Shown: positions 34,355 to 43,408, numbered from the stretch's first letter. The stretch: DNA of 64,000 nt from Neisseria elongata subsp. elongata (GCF_900113545.1 NZ_FOPS01000002.1:186001-250000), one strand, 5' to 3'. Notes: generated by a model from the sequence alone, not told the origin. Translations and numbers: made by a program.

Positions 34355-37291
34355 ATGTCTGAAATCACCTTAGCCGTCCGCAATACGGACAATGGCTCCT
34401 CTTCATCCGTACCCCGGAAGTATCCATTAAACCAACAGCAACCGCTGTATCTCCAAGCCGACAAAGATACCGTCTTTCAATTGGCCGATGAAAACGGCCG
34501 TTTGCCTGAAGATGTTTTGTTTTCTCGGGAAGGCGAGGATTTGCTGATTCATCCTGCAGTCCAGGATAAAGCGGCGGCCATTATCAAAGATTATTACGTT
34601 TATCAATCATCGCCACCTCAAGCTCTTTACCTTCCTCAAAAATCCCTACCGGCTGCTGATTATCCCCAGCCGGTCGAAACTTCTTCTTTCACTCCGACTG
34701 CTGATGCTAAAACTGCCGATGCTGTTTTCCTTTCAATGCCTTCCAAGGGCGGTGCTGCCTTGTTTGCCGGCCTCAGTGCAGCAGCCTTGGGCGCGGCTGT
34801 GCGTAAGGGCGATAGGGGAACTCCTGAAAACGAACAGCCCGCGGCTACAAACAGGCCGTCTGAAAAACCTGTCGAGCAGCCGAAACCGGCAGAGCAATCA
34901 AAGCCTGTCGAACAACCGAAACCGGTTGAGAAGCCGTCTGAAAAGCCTGTGGAACAGCCAAAACCGGTGGAACAGCCGAAACCTGCCGAGCAGCCGAAAC
35001 CTGTAGAACAGCCAAAACCGGTTGAGAGGCCGTCTGAAAAGCCTATTGAACAGCCAAAGCCTGTCGAACAGCCAAAGCCTGTTGAACAGCCGAAACCTGT
35101 TGAACAGCCGAAACCTGTCGAGCAGCCGAAACCTGTAGAACAGCCGAAACCAGTCGAACAGCCGAAGCCTGTTGAGCCTCCCAAACCTAATGTAAAACCG
35201 GATACCCCGGCCACGGCTGAAGGCGGCTATAGCCTGCATGATCATCCCGTATACGGCAAATATATAGACGCATCCGAATTCGGTACCGATCCCACCGGCA
35301 AAACGGACAGCCTGCACGCCATACAGGAAGCCTTGCGTGCGGCGGAAAAAGAAAGTTTGGCATTGAAAGCGGCCAATCCCGATGCCAAGGGTGTATTTGT
35401 CCATTTGAAAGGCACGCTGTACGTTTCCGACCAAATTGTCATTGATAAAAAAGTCGGCCATATCGGCGGCTTGTTCGGTGACGGCATGGTCGGCCGCAGT
35501 CAGAACGGGCAGGGAACGGAAATTCGTTTCGACAAAGTGCAGGAAGGCGTGTTCAATTCCAACACCAACGAAATGGACATCCGCCGCGATGCGGGCGTAT
35601 TGGTGGACGGCGTAGACGGCGTTACCATCGCCAATCTGTCGGTCAAATATACCGCCGATGATTTTTATCGCGAAGGTTACAGCTATTTCGGCAAAGTAAA
35701 CGGCATTATGGTAAACGATGCCGACCACACCACCATCCGTTCGGTCGAAGTATCCGGTGCCAACAGGGCGGGCGTGTTCTTCAGTTCCACTAAAACCTTG
35801 GAGAAAGACCCGCATTCGGCCACGGGGCGCACCTTTAAGGGACGGCGGATTCTGGGCGAAGTGGATGAGGATTACGAACACCTGCCTTATGGCGAACACA
35901 ACCGTCTCGAAGACAGCTATCTGCACCATAACCGGGTGGCAGGGGCGATGTTCGGCTATCAGAAAGACTTTACCGCCGATAACAATGTGTTAGAACGCAA
36001 CGGCCATGAAGCCGACGGCGGCACCGGTTACGGCATTGCTTCCATGGCGGGCAGTTATAATCACGGTATTACCTTTACCAATAATAAAACCGATCACAAC
36101 TACCGAAAAGGGTTGGACATCCACGACGGCAACCACATTACCATTGCCAACAACCAATCCAATGGCGACCGTTTGTACGGCATCGGCGTATATAACCGCC
36201 AGTTTGTAATGGATGATGTGAGGATTAAGGGTAATACCATCGTGCAGGATGCGGATTTCCGATTGGAAAAAGACGACGGCAACCGCGATAACTTTCCCTA
36301 TGAGGTCATCTACCACGGCTATTCGGCCATCCAGTTGATGACCAATGCACAATTCCGCGATTTCAAAAGCGACGTGCCGGGTAAATTTACCGTTAGCGGC
36401 AATACCATCAAAGGCTTGGATGTTTATAAAGACAATATGCAGACCTTCGGCATTGAATTCCGCAACCATGAAAGTAAAACCAATTACCGCGTCGATATTG
36501 TCGATAACACATTGGAAGGCAAATCCACCAAATCGCTGATTGCCGTCATCAACAACACCAAAAATCGTGTAACGGGCGAATTGGGCGAAGGCATAGGCAC
36601 GGTAAACATCAGCGGCAACAAAGCCCATATTGATGAAATTTCCGCCGGACGATCCGCCATTGTGGTGGCCGAAGACAAAGAAACGCACGTTAACAGCCTG
36701 CGCGGTTCGGTAACGATTAAAGACAATGAAATCGAAATCGGCAAAGAAAATTATGGTGAAACCGAAGCCATTTATGTACGCGGCAACGCCGAGCATTACG
36801 ATATTTCCGGTAACGAGCTGACCAGCAACGGCGAAGCGCAGCATTCCTTTATCGTCGTCAACAACGACACCACGCATAAGGCAACAGCCGAAATAAACGG
36901 CAACCACTTACACAGCACCACTTGGGACGGCTATACCGGCGGTTTGTGGCCGCGCTGGCTGATCAAAGCCGGCGGTGAAGTTGCTTTGCAATCCGCCGAC
37001 GGCAATACGCACAATGGCGCGAAAGCACCGCTGCTTTCGACATATCAGGCGGAAGTGGACAGCCATAAGGCAAAATTGACTCTGGCTTTGGCAAAACACG
37101 ATGTCCATGAAGTCGGTTTGACCGATAGCGGCAGCAAATTGAGCCTGTCGGATTTGCTTTCACCGGACGGTTTTGCCGGTAGCAGCATTCTGTCGGATTT
37201 CAACGGCAATCAAGGCGCGCTGTCTTATGCGTCTGATGCGGCGTTGAACAATCAGGTGTTGCCGAGTATGGAAGGCTTGCAGATTTTGTAA
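34355..37291 (+). CDS. Large right-handed beta-helix protein with proline-rich linker (pectate-lyase-3-like)
   Basis: This 978-residue protein is not recognised as a named family. Parts in order: an N-terminal domain (1-120, begins MSEITLAVRN, with FQLADENGRL) resembling prefix domains of type I-secreted adhesins; a small Ala/Gly-rich segment (about 133-150); a TonB-like linker of about 20 KPVEQP-type hexapeptides (about 167-285); a pectate-lyase-3/beta-helix domain (about 300-890, ASEFGTDPTGKTDS then repeated N-x-I/V-x-G-N rungs); and a C-terminal tail ending SMEGLQIL. There is no Sec signal. AlgE-type epimerases and lyases share this fold, but activity and export are inferred. DUS-derived PSEK motifs interrupt the linker. 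Confidence 0.75.
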   Translation: MSEITLAVRNTDNGSSSSVPRKYPLNQQQPLYLQADKDTVFQLADENGRLPEDVLFSREGEDLLIHPAVQDKAAAIIKDYYVYQSSPPQALYLPQKSLPAADYPQPVETSSFTPTADAKTADAVFLSMPSKGGAALFAGLSAAALGAAVRKGDRGTPENEQPAATNRPSEKPVEQPKPAEQSKPVEQPKPVEKPSEKPVEQPKPVEQPKPAEQPKPVEQPKPVERPSEKPIEQPKPVEQPKPVEQPKPVEQPKPVEQPKPVEQPKPVEQPKPVEPPKPNVKPDTPATAEGGYSLHDHPVYGKYIDASEFGTDPTGKTDSLHAIQEALRAAEKESLALKAANPDAKGVFVHLKGTLYVSDQIVIDKKVGHIGGLFGDGMVGRSQNGQGTEIRFDKVQEGVFNSNTNEMDIRRDAGVLVDGVDGVTIANLSVKYTADDFYREGYSYFGKVNGIMVNDADHTTIRSVEVSGANRAGVFFSSTKTLEKDPHSATGRTFKGRRILGEVDEDYEHLPYGEHNRLEDSYLHHNRVAGAMFGYQKDFTADNNVLERNGHEADGGTGYGIASMAGSYNHGITFTNNKTDHNYRKGLDIHDGNHITIANNQSNGDRLYGIGVYNRQFVMDDVRIKGNTIVQDADFRLEKDDGNRDNFPYEVIYHGYSAIQLMTNAQFRDFKSDVPGKFTVSGNTIKGLDVYKDNMQTFGIEFRNHESKTNYRVDIVDNTLEGKSTKSLIAVINNTKNRVTGELGEGIGTVNISGNKAHIDEISAGRSAIVVAEDKETHVNSLRGSVTIKDNEIEIGKENYGETEAIYVRGNAEHYDISGNELTSNGEAQHSFIVVNNDTTHKATAEINGNHLHSTTWDGYTGGLWPRWLIKAGGEVALQSADGNTHNGAKAPLLSTYQAEVDSHKAKLTLALAKHDVHEVGLTDSGSKLSLSDLLSPDGFAGSSILSDFNGNQGALSYASDAALNNQVLPSMEGLQIL
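34866..35190 (+). repeat. 18-bp tandem repeats encoding KPVEQP in the beta-helix gene
   Basis: About 18-20 degenerate copies of GAACAGCCGAAACCTGTT run in frame. Three DUS cores (GCCGTCTGAA; near 34857, 34935 and 35029) are built into or border the array and read as PSE. The copy number could change by slippage in whole hexapeptides. Confidence 0.85.
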
Positions 37292-37308
37292 TGCCGTTTT
37301 TCGGATAA

Positions 37309-37353
37309 TAAAGGCCGTCTGAAAACCCCGCAAGCGGTTTTCAGACGGCCTTT
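37309..37353 (+). terminator. Inverted DUS terminator after the beta-helix gene
   Basis: AAAGGCCGTCTGAAAACC and GGTTTTCAGACGGCCTTT with a CGCAAG-type inner loop. Confidence 0.75.
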
Positions 37354-37381
37354 ATGATCATTAAATGCTAACCCGAGGTTT

Positions 37382-37990
37382 CTACCATTCACTAAAAAAT
37401 AATCTTTTATTTATAATTTCTAATTGCTCTCCGGTCAGCATTTTTTCAGCATATTTGCCGAATTCCCTTCTCCATGCCGGCAGCCATCGGTATTTGGCGT
37501 TTGTTCCGGTTCCATGTAAGTCTGGCGAATAAAACAAATTAATTAATGCTTCTTTATCTGTTAGTATCTTTTGACCATATGATTGATTCGCAATTTTTGC
37601 TAAGTATAAATGCTCTCTAATCGAAGTATGCTGCATCAATAAAATTGTATATGCCTTTTGGGATTGATCATAATCTTGGGATAACAGTACGTGTGCTGCA
37701 TCGCATATATATTCATCTTGATCCTTATAAATAAAATCTAATCGGCCATCAGCCGTAAAATCGTAAGGACTATATTCAAAATCTTTCCATGTATATCCGC
37801 CAACAAGATTACGCTTTAATAAATATTCCCTTGTATTTTCCTCAGACAATTCATCAATGACTCGTAGAAATTCCGATTCTTTAGCTGGCTTGTAATTTAA
37901 ACACCCACTATAAGGAATCTCCGTATAAATTAAAAAAGTCAATAATGGCAGCAATAAAAACAAGGTAATAAATAAAAATATTTTTTTCAT
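37382..37990 (-). CDS. AT-rich orphan protein with N-terminal membrane anchor
   Basis: I do not recognise this 202-residue protein. It begins MKKIFLFITLFLLLPLLTFL, a signal anchor or signal peptide, followed by a soluble part rich in Tyr, Lys and Asp (SPYDFTADGRLDFIYKDQDE). The gene is far richer in A and T than its neighbours and has no DUS inside, which suggests recent gain. It lies next to an IS1016-like remnant and convergent with the beta-helix gene. Function unknown; immunity or surface roles would be guesses. Confidence 0.65.
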   Translation of the reverse strand: MKKIFLFITLFLLLPLLTFLIYTEIPYSGCLNYKPAKESEFLRVIDELSEENTREYLLKRNLVGGYTWKDFEYSPYDFTADGRLDFIYKDQDEYICDAAHVLLSQDYDQSQKAYTILLMQHTSIREHLYLAKIANQSYGQKILTDKEALINLFYSPDLHGTGTNAKYRWLPAWRREFGKYAEKMLTGEQLEIINKRLFFSEW

Positions 37991-38034
37991 CTTTTAATCA
38001 TCTTGTATTTAGGGTTAATCTATGGCAGCCCCTT

Positions 38035-38302
38035 GTTCGTACGGATTATTACCGCAGTTATGATATGTTGGATGTGAGTGAATTTAGTCATTTTTATATC
38101 AATCACAGCACATATTTTGTAGAACGACAAAATCATATTAACGGAATTGAGAACTTGGGGAATCAGGCAAAACGTCATTTACGCAAGTTTAACGGTATTC
38201 CCCAAGGGTATTTCTGAGTTGTATTTGAAGGGGTGCGAGTGGCGTTTAAACGGCAGTGGAATAAAAGTTCTTGTCCTATTTTAAAATAAAATTGGTAAAG
38301 CA
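38035..38302 (+). pseudogene. IS1016-like (IS1595 family) transposase C-terminal remnant
   Basis: Translated, this stretch reads TDYYRSYDMLDVSEFSHF, INHSTYFVERQNHINGIEN and NQAKRHLRKFNGIP, the end of the IS1016 transposase. A frameshift with a stop follows (GYF-stop), after which ELYLKGCEWR continues in another frame. The N-terminal two thirds and both element ends are missing. It marks an old insertion beside the AT-rich orphan gene. Confidence 0.85.
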
Positions 38303-38338
38303 TGATTTGTCCTCGTTATCTCGGACATCCCCTTTTGC

Positions 38339-38384
38339 AAAAAGGCCGTCTGAAAACCTAATTTCAGGTTTTCAGACGGCCTTT
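38339..38384 (-). terminator. Inverted DUS terminator after dsbC
   Basis: AAAAAGGCCGTCTGAAAACCT pairs with AGGTTTTCAGACGGCCTTT. Confidence 0.75.
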
Positions 38385-38398
38385 GTATGCTTTTCAGC

Positions 38399-39202
38399 TT
38401 ATTTCTGATTGTCTTTGATGATTTTTTCCAGTTGCGGCATCGGTGTATAACCGGCTTGTGTGCGGCCGTTGGGGAAGACGATGGCTGGCGTGCCGTGGAA
38501 GCCGAGCTGTTCGCCCAGAGAAGTGGTTTCATCGACAGGGTTATCGCATACGGGAACTTGCGGCGGCATTTTGCCTTCGCGCATCCATTTCGTCCAAGCG
38601 GCTGTGCGGTCGGGCTGACACCAAATCTGTTGGGCTTTGCGCGCACCGTCCGGATGCAGGCTGGCCAAAGGCATCATAAAGTTGTAGATGGTGATGTCGG
38701 TCATCTTGGCGAATTCATGCTCCAGACGTTTGCAGTACGGGCAGTCGGGGTCGGAGAAAACGGCTACTTGGAGTTTGCCGTTACCGCGTACCTCTTTAAT
38801 CGCCATGTCGAAAGGCAGGCTGTCGTATTCGACCGCGCTCAATTGTGCCGTGCGCTCGTCGGTCAGGCTTTTGCGATTTTTAATGTCGATGAAGTCGCCG
38901 ACAATCATGTAGTCGCCTTTGGCATCGGTATAGATGACGGTTTTGCCGCTCAAGACGACTTCATACAGGTTGTCCAGCGGGGTAGGGTGGACGGACAGCA
39001 CTTTAATTTGCTGTTCGGCGTAGGCTTTTTCTAATTTTCCACGGATGGTTTGTTCGACGGAAGCATCGGTTTTGCCGTTCGCCGAACCTGCGCCGATGGC
39101 TGTTTTGCCGGCGGCTTGCGCTGAGGTTGCGCCGACCTGGTTTTGACCGCAGGCGGCAATCAGCAGGGCGGCGGCCAGGACGGTGAGGGTGTTTCTTTTC
39201 AT
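38399..39202 (-). CDS. dsbC: Thiol:disulfide interchange protein DsbC, lipoprotein form
   Basis: DsbC corrects wrong disulfide bonds in the periplasm. The 267-residue protein has an N-terminal dimerisation domain (about residues 45-115) and a thioredoxin domain with the active site CPYC at Cys154 and Cys157 in FSDPDCPYCKRLE, plus the cis-proline loop GFHGTPAIVF. Unlike E. coli DsbC it starts with a lipoprotein signal (LIAAC, Cys18), so it is predicted to be membrane anchored, with a low-complexity Ala/Gly spacer after it. The gene is divergent from the exonuclease gene. Confidence 0.92.
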   Translation of the reverse strand: MKRNTLTVLAAALLIAACGQNQVGATSAQAAGKTAIGAGSANGKTDASVEQTIRGKLEKAYAEQQIKVLSVHPTPLDNLYEVVLSGKTVIYTDAKGDYMIVGDFIDIKNRKSLTDERTAQLSAVEYDSLPFDMAIKEVRGNGKLQVAVFSDPDCPYCKRLEHEFAKMTDITIYNFMMPLASLHPDGARKAQQIWCQPDRTAAWTKWMREGKMPPQVPVCDNPVDETTSLGEQLGFHGTPAIVFPNGRTQAGYTPMPQLEKIIKDNQK

Positions 39203-39364
39203 ATTTATGTTGGCTTTCGTTTTCTCAATAAAATTCGGGCGTTGTCGCCGGGTCGGTATTATGCCGAAAAAAAGCGCGCAGGGCTAAGTATTTTGCATGA
39301 CAAAAGTCGCGCCTTGCTGCACAATCCGCTCAATTATGGTCAGATTCCCAGCGAGAATACGAGT

Positions 39365-40159
39365 ATGACACCGATTTTGGCTTTCGATATTGAGACGGTT
39401 CCCGATGTGCGCGGCATCCGCACGCTATATGACTTACCGTTGGAAGTGGCGGACGCGGAGGTGGTGGAATTCGCCCGTCAGAAACGCCGTGCGCGGACAG
39501 GCAGCGATTTTATGCAACACCATTTGCAACAGGTGGTGGCCATATCCTGCTGTATGCGTTGGGGGCAGGACAAAATCCACGTCGGCACGATAGGCGAAAT
39601 CGGCGACGACGAGGAAACGGTGATTGCGCGTTTTTTTGAGCTGATTGAAACGCACACGCCGCAGCTGGTGAGCTGGAACGGCGGCGGTTTCGACCTGCCC
39701 GTGCTGCACTACCGCGCCCTGATACACGGCATCACGGCCGCCCGTTATTGGGACATGGGCGAGGGCGATTTCGGCGACAGCCGCGATTTTAAATGGAACA
39801 ACTACATCAGCCGTTATCACAACCGCCATTGCGACTTGATGGACTTGCTCGCCCTTTACCAGCCCCGTGCCAATGTGCCTTTGGACGATATGGCTAAGCT
39901 GTGCGGCTTCCCCGGAAAATTGGGCATGGACGGCAGTAAAGTCTGGCAGGCGTTTCATGAAGGCCGTCTGAAAGAAATCCGCGACTACTGCGAAACCGAT
40001 GCGGCCAATACTTATTTGATGTACCTGCGTTTCCGCCTGATGAGCGGCGCGTTGGACGGCGACGAGTACGAGCAGGAAATCCGCCGTCTGAAAAATTATC
40101 TGCAAACGCTGGCAGACGGGCAGGAACATTGGCGCGAATTTCTTGCCGCATGGGGCTGA
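39365..40159 (+). CDS. Predicted 3'-5' exonuclease related to the PolB exonuclease domain
   Basis: The 264-residue protein is a DEDD-type exonuclease: motif I FDIETVPD, motif II NGGGFDLPVLHYRA, and motif III YCETDAANTYLMYLRF, with four acidic metal ligands. The family is a stand-alone relative of the DNA polymerase II proofreading domain. The ATG at 39365 puts motif I at residues 7-14, as usual; the frame is open upstream. Its biological role is not established. An inverted DUS terminator follows. Confidence 0.85.
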   Translation: MTPILAFDIETVPDVRGIRTLYDLPLEVADAEVVEFARQKRRARTGSDFMQHHLQQVVAISCCMRWGQDKIHVGTIGEIGDDEETVIARFFELIETHTPQLVSWNGGGFDLPVLHYRALIHGITAARYWDMGEGDFGDSRDFKWNNYISRYHNRHCDLMDLLALYQPRANVPLDDMAKLCGFPGKLGMDGSKVWQAFHEGRLKEIRDYCETDAANTYLMYLRFRLMSGALDGDEYEQEIRRLKNYLQTLADGQEHWREFLAAWG

Positions 40160-40167
40160 ATTTTGTC

Positions 40168-40210
40168 AAAGGCCGTCTGAAAACGATTTTTCGGTTTTCA
40201 GACGGCCTTT
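40168..40210 (+). terminator. Inverted DUS terminator after the exonuclease gene
   Basis: AAAGGCCGTCTGAAAACGA pairs with TCGGTTTTCAGACGGCCTTT. Confidence 0.7.
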
Positions 40211-40344
40211 GCCTGAAACACGCCGCAATTTTTTGCGGACGAACGGAGTGGCAGGCTTTGCGTAAGCCTTTTCTTTGCCCGCTGCGGCGGGGCAACCGTT
40301 TGACCGTCCGTTCTACGCATCAAACACAAAATCAGGAGTTTTGA

Positions 40345-41163
40345 ATGAAACGCATCGTTTCCACCCTTATCCCGGCCGTATTGGCCGTGCCGGCTTTGGC
40401 GGCACCTGCCGATGATGCCGCCATCCGTCATGTAATCGAACAGCATTACAACCGCCCTGTGGCGGCCGAAAAATGCCAACTGTCCGACCCGCCCAAGGAC
40501 AGTCAGAATCTTAGAAATACGGCCTACTGTATGAAACGCGCGGCCGGACATACCGTTACCCGCAACGGCAAAACCACGCGCTACGAACTCTATACGGGTT
40601 TTGCCTACGACCTTGAAGAAAAACGGATAAACGATTCGCATGCATCGTCCGGCCTGGCAGAAGTGTTCGTTTTGCAGAAGGAGGGCGACCAGTGGGCAAT
40701 CAAGCTGCACGGTAAAGATGAAGTCGGCGCGTGGGGTAAAACGCCCGATGCCGAAGATTGGCGGTTTATGCAGGTAGGCGGGCAAAATTGGGGCTATGCC
40801 GTCGAAACGGCCTATACCGGACAAGGTTCGACAGTGACAGGATTGTTTTTGCTGTTCAGCGACAACCACAACCGTATCGCCAACAGCTACATTCCGACTG
40901 GTTTGGACAACGGGGCTCATTACGGAAATTGCAAAGAATACAAAGGGCGGGAGCGGCGCCATTGCGAAGAAATGGAAACCTCTTTGGACGCAGATGTTTC
41001 TTTCAACCGCCGTTTGAAGCCCGAATTTGATGTGTGGGCGGTTGAAGCCTCACTCAGCGGAACGCAGGGCAAGAAGCGATACCGGCGGCAGAAATACCTG
41101 ATGCCGTATAACGGGAAGGCACATGTCGTGCCCAAGGGTTACCCGCTTTACAGCCTAATGTAA
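40345..41163 (+). CDS. Secreted protein of unknown function (272 aa)
   Basis: The family is not recognised. A Sec signal peptide is clear (MKRIVSTLIPAVLAVPALA-A, cleavage after about residue 19). The mature part has four or more cysteines, consistent with periplasmic disulfides, and ends KGYPLYSLM. It starts with a good RBS (CAGGAG, eight bases before ATG). It stands alone between two inverted DUS hairpins. The location near dsbC may be coincidence. Confidence 0.7.
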   Translation: MKRIVSTLIPAVLAVPALAAPADDAAIRHVIEQHYNRPVAAEKCQLSDPPKDSQNLRNTAYCMKRAAGHTVTRNGKTTRYELYTGFAYDLEEKRINDSHASSGLAEVFVLQKEGDQWAIKLHGKDEVGAWGKTPDAEDWRFMQVGGQNWGYAVETAYTGQGSTVTGLFLLFSDNHNRIANSYIPTGLDNGAHYGNCKEYKGRERRHCEEMETSLDADVSFNRRLKPEFDVWAVEASLSGTQGKKRYRRQKYLMPYNGKAHVVPKGYPLYSLM

Positions 41164-41176
41164 CGAAAATAACGAT

Positions 41177-41220
41177 AAAGGCCGTCTGAAAACCGTTTTC
41201 CGGTTTTCAGACGGCCTTTC
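41177..41220. terminator. Inverted DUS terminator between the secreted gene and corC
   Basis: AAAGGCCGTCTGAAAACCG pairs with CGGTTTTCAGACGGCCTTT. The flanking genes are convergent, so it can serve both. Confidence 0.75.
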
Positions 41221-41237
41221 GTTTTGTATCCGCGGAT

Positions 41238-42068
41238 TTATTCCTTCACACGCACGGCCATCAGGGTGTGCAGGCGGCGGTGGTCGGCGCGGGCGACGGT
41301 GAATTGCAGCGGCGGCAGGATGATTTTTTCGCCGCGTACGGGCAGGCGGCCGAGTTCTTGGATGACCAGCCCGCCTATGGTGTCGGCTTCCTCGCTGCGG
41401 TAGTCCGTGCCGAAGAAGGCGTTGATGTCTTCGATTTCGGTTACGGCGTTGATGCGCCAGCGTTCGGCGGAAACGGCGAAGATGTTGTCGGCGGAATCGT
41501 CTTCGTCGAATTCGTCTTCGATGTCGCCGATGATTTCTTCGATGACGTCTTCAAAGGTAACGAGGCCGGATGTGCCGCCGTATTCGTCGATGACGATGGC
41601 CATGTGCAGCCTTTGCTCGCGGAAGGTGGTGAGCAGGGCGTTGAGGGATTTGCCTTCGGGGACGAAAAACGCGGGGCGCAGGAGTTGTTCGAGGTTGAAC
41701 TGTTCGGGGTTGAAGGCGTATTTGAGCAGGTCTTTGGCGTGCAGGATGCCGAGGATGGTGTCTTTGTCGCCGTCGATGACGGGAAAGCGCGAGTGTGCGG
41801 TTTCGATGACGTAGGGGATGATGCGTTCGAGGCTGTCGGTCGATTTGATGACGCTCATTTGCGAGCGGGTAATCATGGCGTCGCGCACTTCGAGTTCGGC
41901 AAAGTCGAGTACCTTCTCCAGCCGTTGCAGGGTGTCGGTGTCGAATACCTGTTGTTCGTGCGCTTGGCGCAGGAAGGCCAATACGCCTTCGGCGGTATCG
42001 GGTGCGTCGCCGTTGATGCGGCTGATGAGTCGTTCGAAAAAGTTGGGTTTCGACGGGCTGTCATCCAT
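41238..42068 (-). CDS. corC: CorC/HlyC-family CBS-domain protein
   Basis: The 276-residue protein has a short N-terminal helix, two CBS domains (DAMITRSQMSVIKSTDSLERII... and RPAFFVPEGKSLNALLTTFREQ), and a C-terminal CorC_HlyC domain (TIGGLVIQELGRLPVRGEKI). The central IVIDEYGGTSGLVTFEDVIEEIIGDI is diagnostic. It is linked to magnesium and cobalt efflux and lies, as in many bacteria, with ybeY: the ATG overlaps the ybeY stop by one base. No membrane part is present, so this is the soluble type. Confidence 0.92.
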   Translation of the reverse strand: MDDSPSKPNFFERLISRINGDAPDTAEGVLAFLRQAHEQQVFDTDTLQRLEKVLDFAELEVRDAMITRSQMSVIKSTDSLERIIPYVIETAHSRFPVIDGDKDTILGILHAKDLLKYAFNPEQFNLEQLLRPAFFVPEGKSLNALLTTFREQRLHMAIVIDEYGGTSGLVTFEDVIEEIIGDIEDEFDEDDSADNIFAVSAERWRINAVTEIEDINAFFGTDYRSEEADTIGGLVIQELGRLPVRGEKIILPPLQFTVARADHRRLHTLMAVRVKE

Positions 42069-42586
42069 TATTGTTCGTCCTGTGAGTATGGGTCGGGGTA
42101 TGCTAACTGATTTAGCAGGCGGGTTTCAAGGGCTTCCATTTTTTCTGCTTCGGTATCTTCGATGTGGTCGTAGCCCATCAGGTGCAAAACGCCGTGTATG
42201 GTGAGGTGGGCGAAGTGTTGTTCGGGTGTTTTGCCTTGTTCGGCGGCTTCTTTGAAGACGACTTGCGGGCAGATGACTAAATCGCCGTGCAGGCCGTCTG
42301 AAAGGGTGGGGGCGTACATGGTTTCGCCTTCGTCGAGGGCGAAGCTCAAGACGTTGGTGGCGTAGTCTTTGCCCCTATAATCGCGGTTGCAAGCGCGGGC
42401 GGGTTCTTCGTCGAGCAGGAGCAGGGAGATGTCGGCGCGGCGGTGGTGCTGTTTGACCGCCTGCCATGCCCAGCGGTAGAAGTCGCGCTCGGAGGGGAGG
42501 CCTGCGGCGGAGGATTGGTTGTCGAAATGCAGGGCGAAGCGTTGCCGTTGCAGTTTGAGGAAGGGGTAGCGTTTGGCTTTTTTCAT
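42068..42586 (-). CDS. ybeY: Endoribonuclease YbeY (16S rRNA maturation)
   Basis: YbeY is a zinc-dependent RNase that matures the 16S rRNA 3' end and takes part in ribosome quality control. The 172-residue length is normal. The zinc motif H-x3-H-x5-H is visible as HGVLHLMGYDH near the C-terminus, and NVLSFALDE is the second signature. It overlaps corC. An internal DUS is translated as LSDGLHGDL. Confidence 0.95.
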   Translation of the reverse strand: MKKAKRYPFLKLQRQRFALHFDNQSSAAGLPSERDFYRWAWQAVKQHHRRADISLLLLDEEPARACNRDYRGKDYATNVLSFALDEGETMYAPTLSDGLHGDLVICPQVVFKEAAEQGKTPEQHFAHLTIHGVLHLMGYDHIEDTEAEKMEALETRLLNQLAYPDPYSQDEQ

Positions 42587-42630
42587 GTTCGGTTGCGGTT
42601 GTGTAAAGGCGTGATGATACTGGAAATCGG

Positions 42631-42664
42631 AGAGGCCGTCTGAAGGTGTTTTCAGACGGCCTTT
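42631..42664 (-). terminator. Inverted DUS hairpin after ung
   Basis: GAGGCCGTCTGAA and TTCAGACGGCCTTT around a short loop. Confidence 0.65.
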
Positions 42665-42673
42665 TGTTTGCAG

Positions 42674-43336
42674 TTACACCTGCCAGTCTATCGGTGTTTG
42701 GCCGTGCTTTTGCAGGTAGGCGTTGGTTTGCGAGAAGGGTTTGCTGCCGAAAAAGCCGCGGTAGGCCGACAGGGGGGAGGGGTGCGGCGAGGTGAGGACG
42801 AGGTGGCGGCCGCGGTCGATGAATGCGCCTTTTTTCTGCGCGTGGCTGCCCCAGAGGATGAAGACGAGGTGTTCGCGTTGTTCGGCCAGGCGGCGGATGA
42901 CGGTGTCGGTAAAGGTTTCCCAGCCCAGTGCGGCGTGGGAGTGGGCTTGGCGGGCGCGGACGGTGAGGACGGTGTTGAGCAGGAGGACGCCTTGTTCCGC
43001 CCAGTGTTGCAGGCAGCCGTGGTTCGGGATGCGGAAACCGGGGATGTCGTCGGCAAGTTCTTTATAGATGTTTTGCAGGGAGGGCGGGATGTCGATGCCC
43101 GGACGGACGGAGAAGGCCAGTCCGTGCGCCTGTCCTTCGCCGTGGTAGGGGTCTTGGCCGAGGATGACGGCTTTGACTTGGCTAAATTCGGTGGCTTTGA
43201 AGGCGTTGAAGACGTCGGCGGCAGGCGGATAGACGGTTTGCCCGCTTTCTCGTTCGGCTTTGACGGTGCCGATGATGTGTCGGAAATAGGGTTGTTGCTT
43301 TTCTGTGCCGAGGGCTTCTGTCCAGGTTTGCATCAT
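42674..43336 (-). CDS. ung: Uracil-DNA glycosylase
   Basis: Ung removes uracil from DNA. The 220-residue protein has the water-activating motif [18 protein letters not shown] (near residue 60) and the DNA-intercalating [13 protein letters not shown] near the C-terminus, both complete. Length is normal. Two start codons in a row (MM) leave the exact start open by one residue. A DUS hairpin lies on each side. Confidence 0.97.
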   Translation of the reverse strand: MMQTWTEALGTEKQQPYFRHIIGTVKAERESGQTVYPPAADVFNAFKATEFSQVKAVILGQDPYHGEGQAHGLAFSVRPGIDIPPSLQNIYKELADDIPGFRIPNHGCLQHWAEQGVLLLNTVLTVRARQAHSHAALGWETFTDTVIRRLAEQREHLVFILWGSHAQKKGAFIDRGRHLVLTSPHPSPLSAYRGFFGSKPFSQTNAYLQKHGQTPIDWQV

Positions 43337-43361
43337 GGTTTTGCCGGTGGTGTTTTATGTT

Positions 43362-43403
43362 GGGGCCGTCTGAAAAGGCGGGTTGCCTGTTTTCAGACGG
43401 CCT
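43362..43403 (-). terminator. Inverted DUS hairpin after the SDH-type protease gene
   Basis: GGCCGTCTGAAAA pairs with TTTTCAGACGGCC, with inner GGCgggttGCC. Confidence 0.65.
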
Positions 43404-43408
43404 TCCGT

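Noticed and set aside
34866-35190. CRISPR-like array
   Set aside because: The 18-bp repeats have no spacers and encode in-frame KPVEQP hexapeptides.
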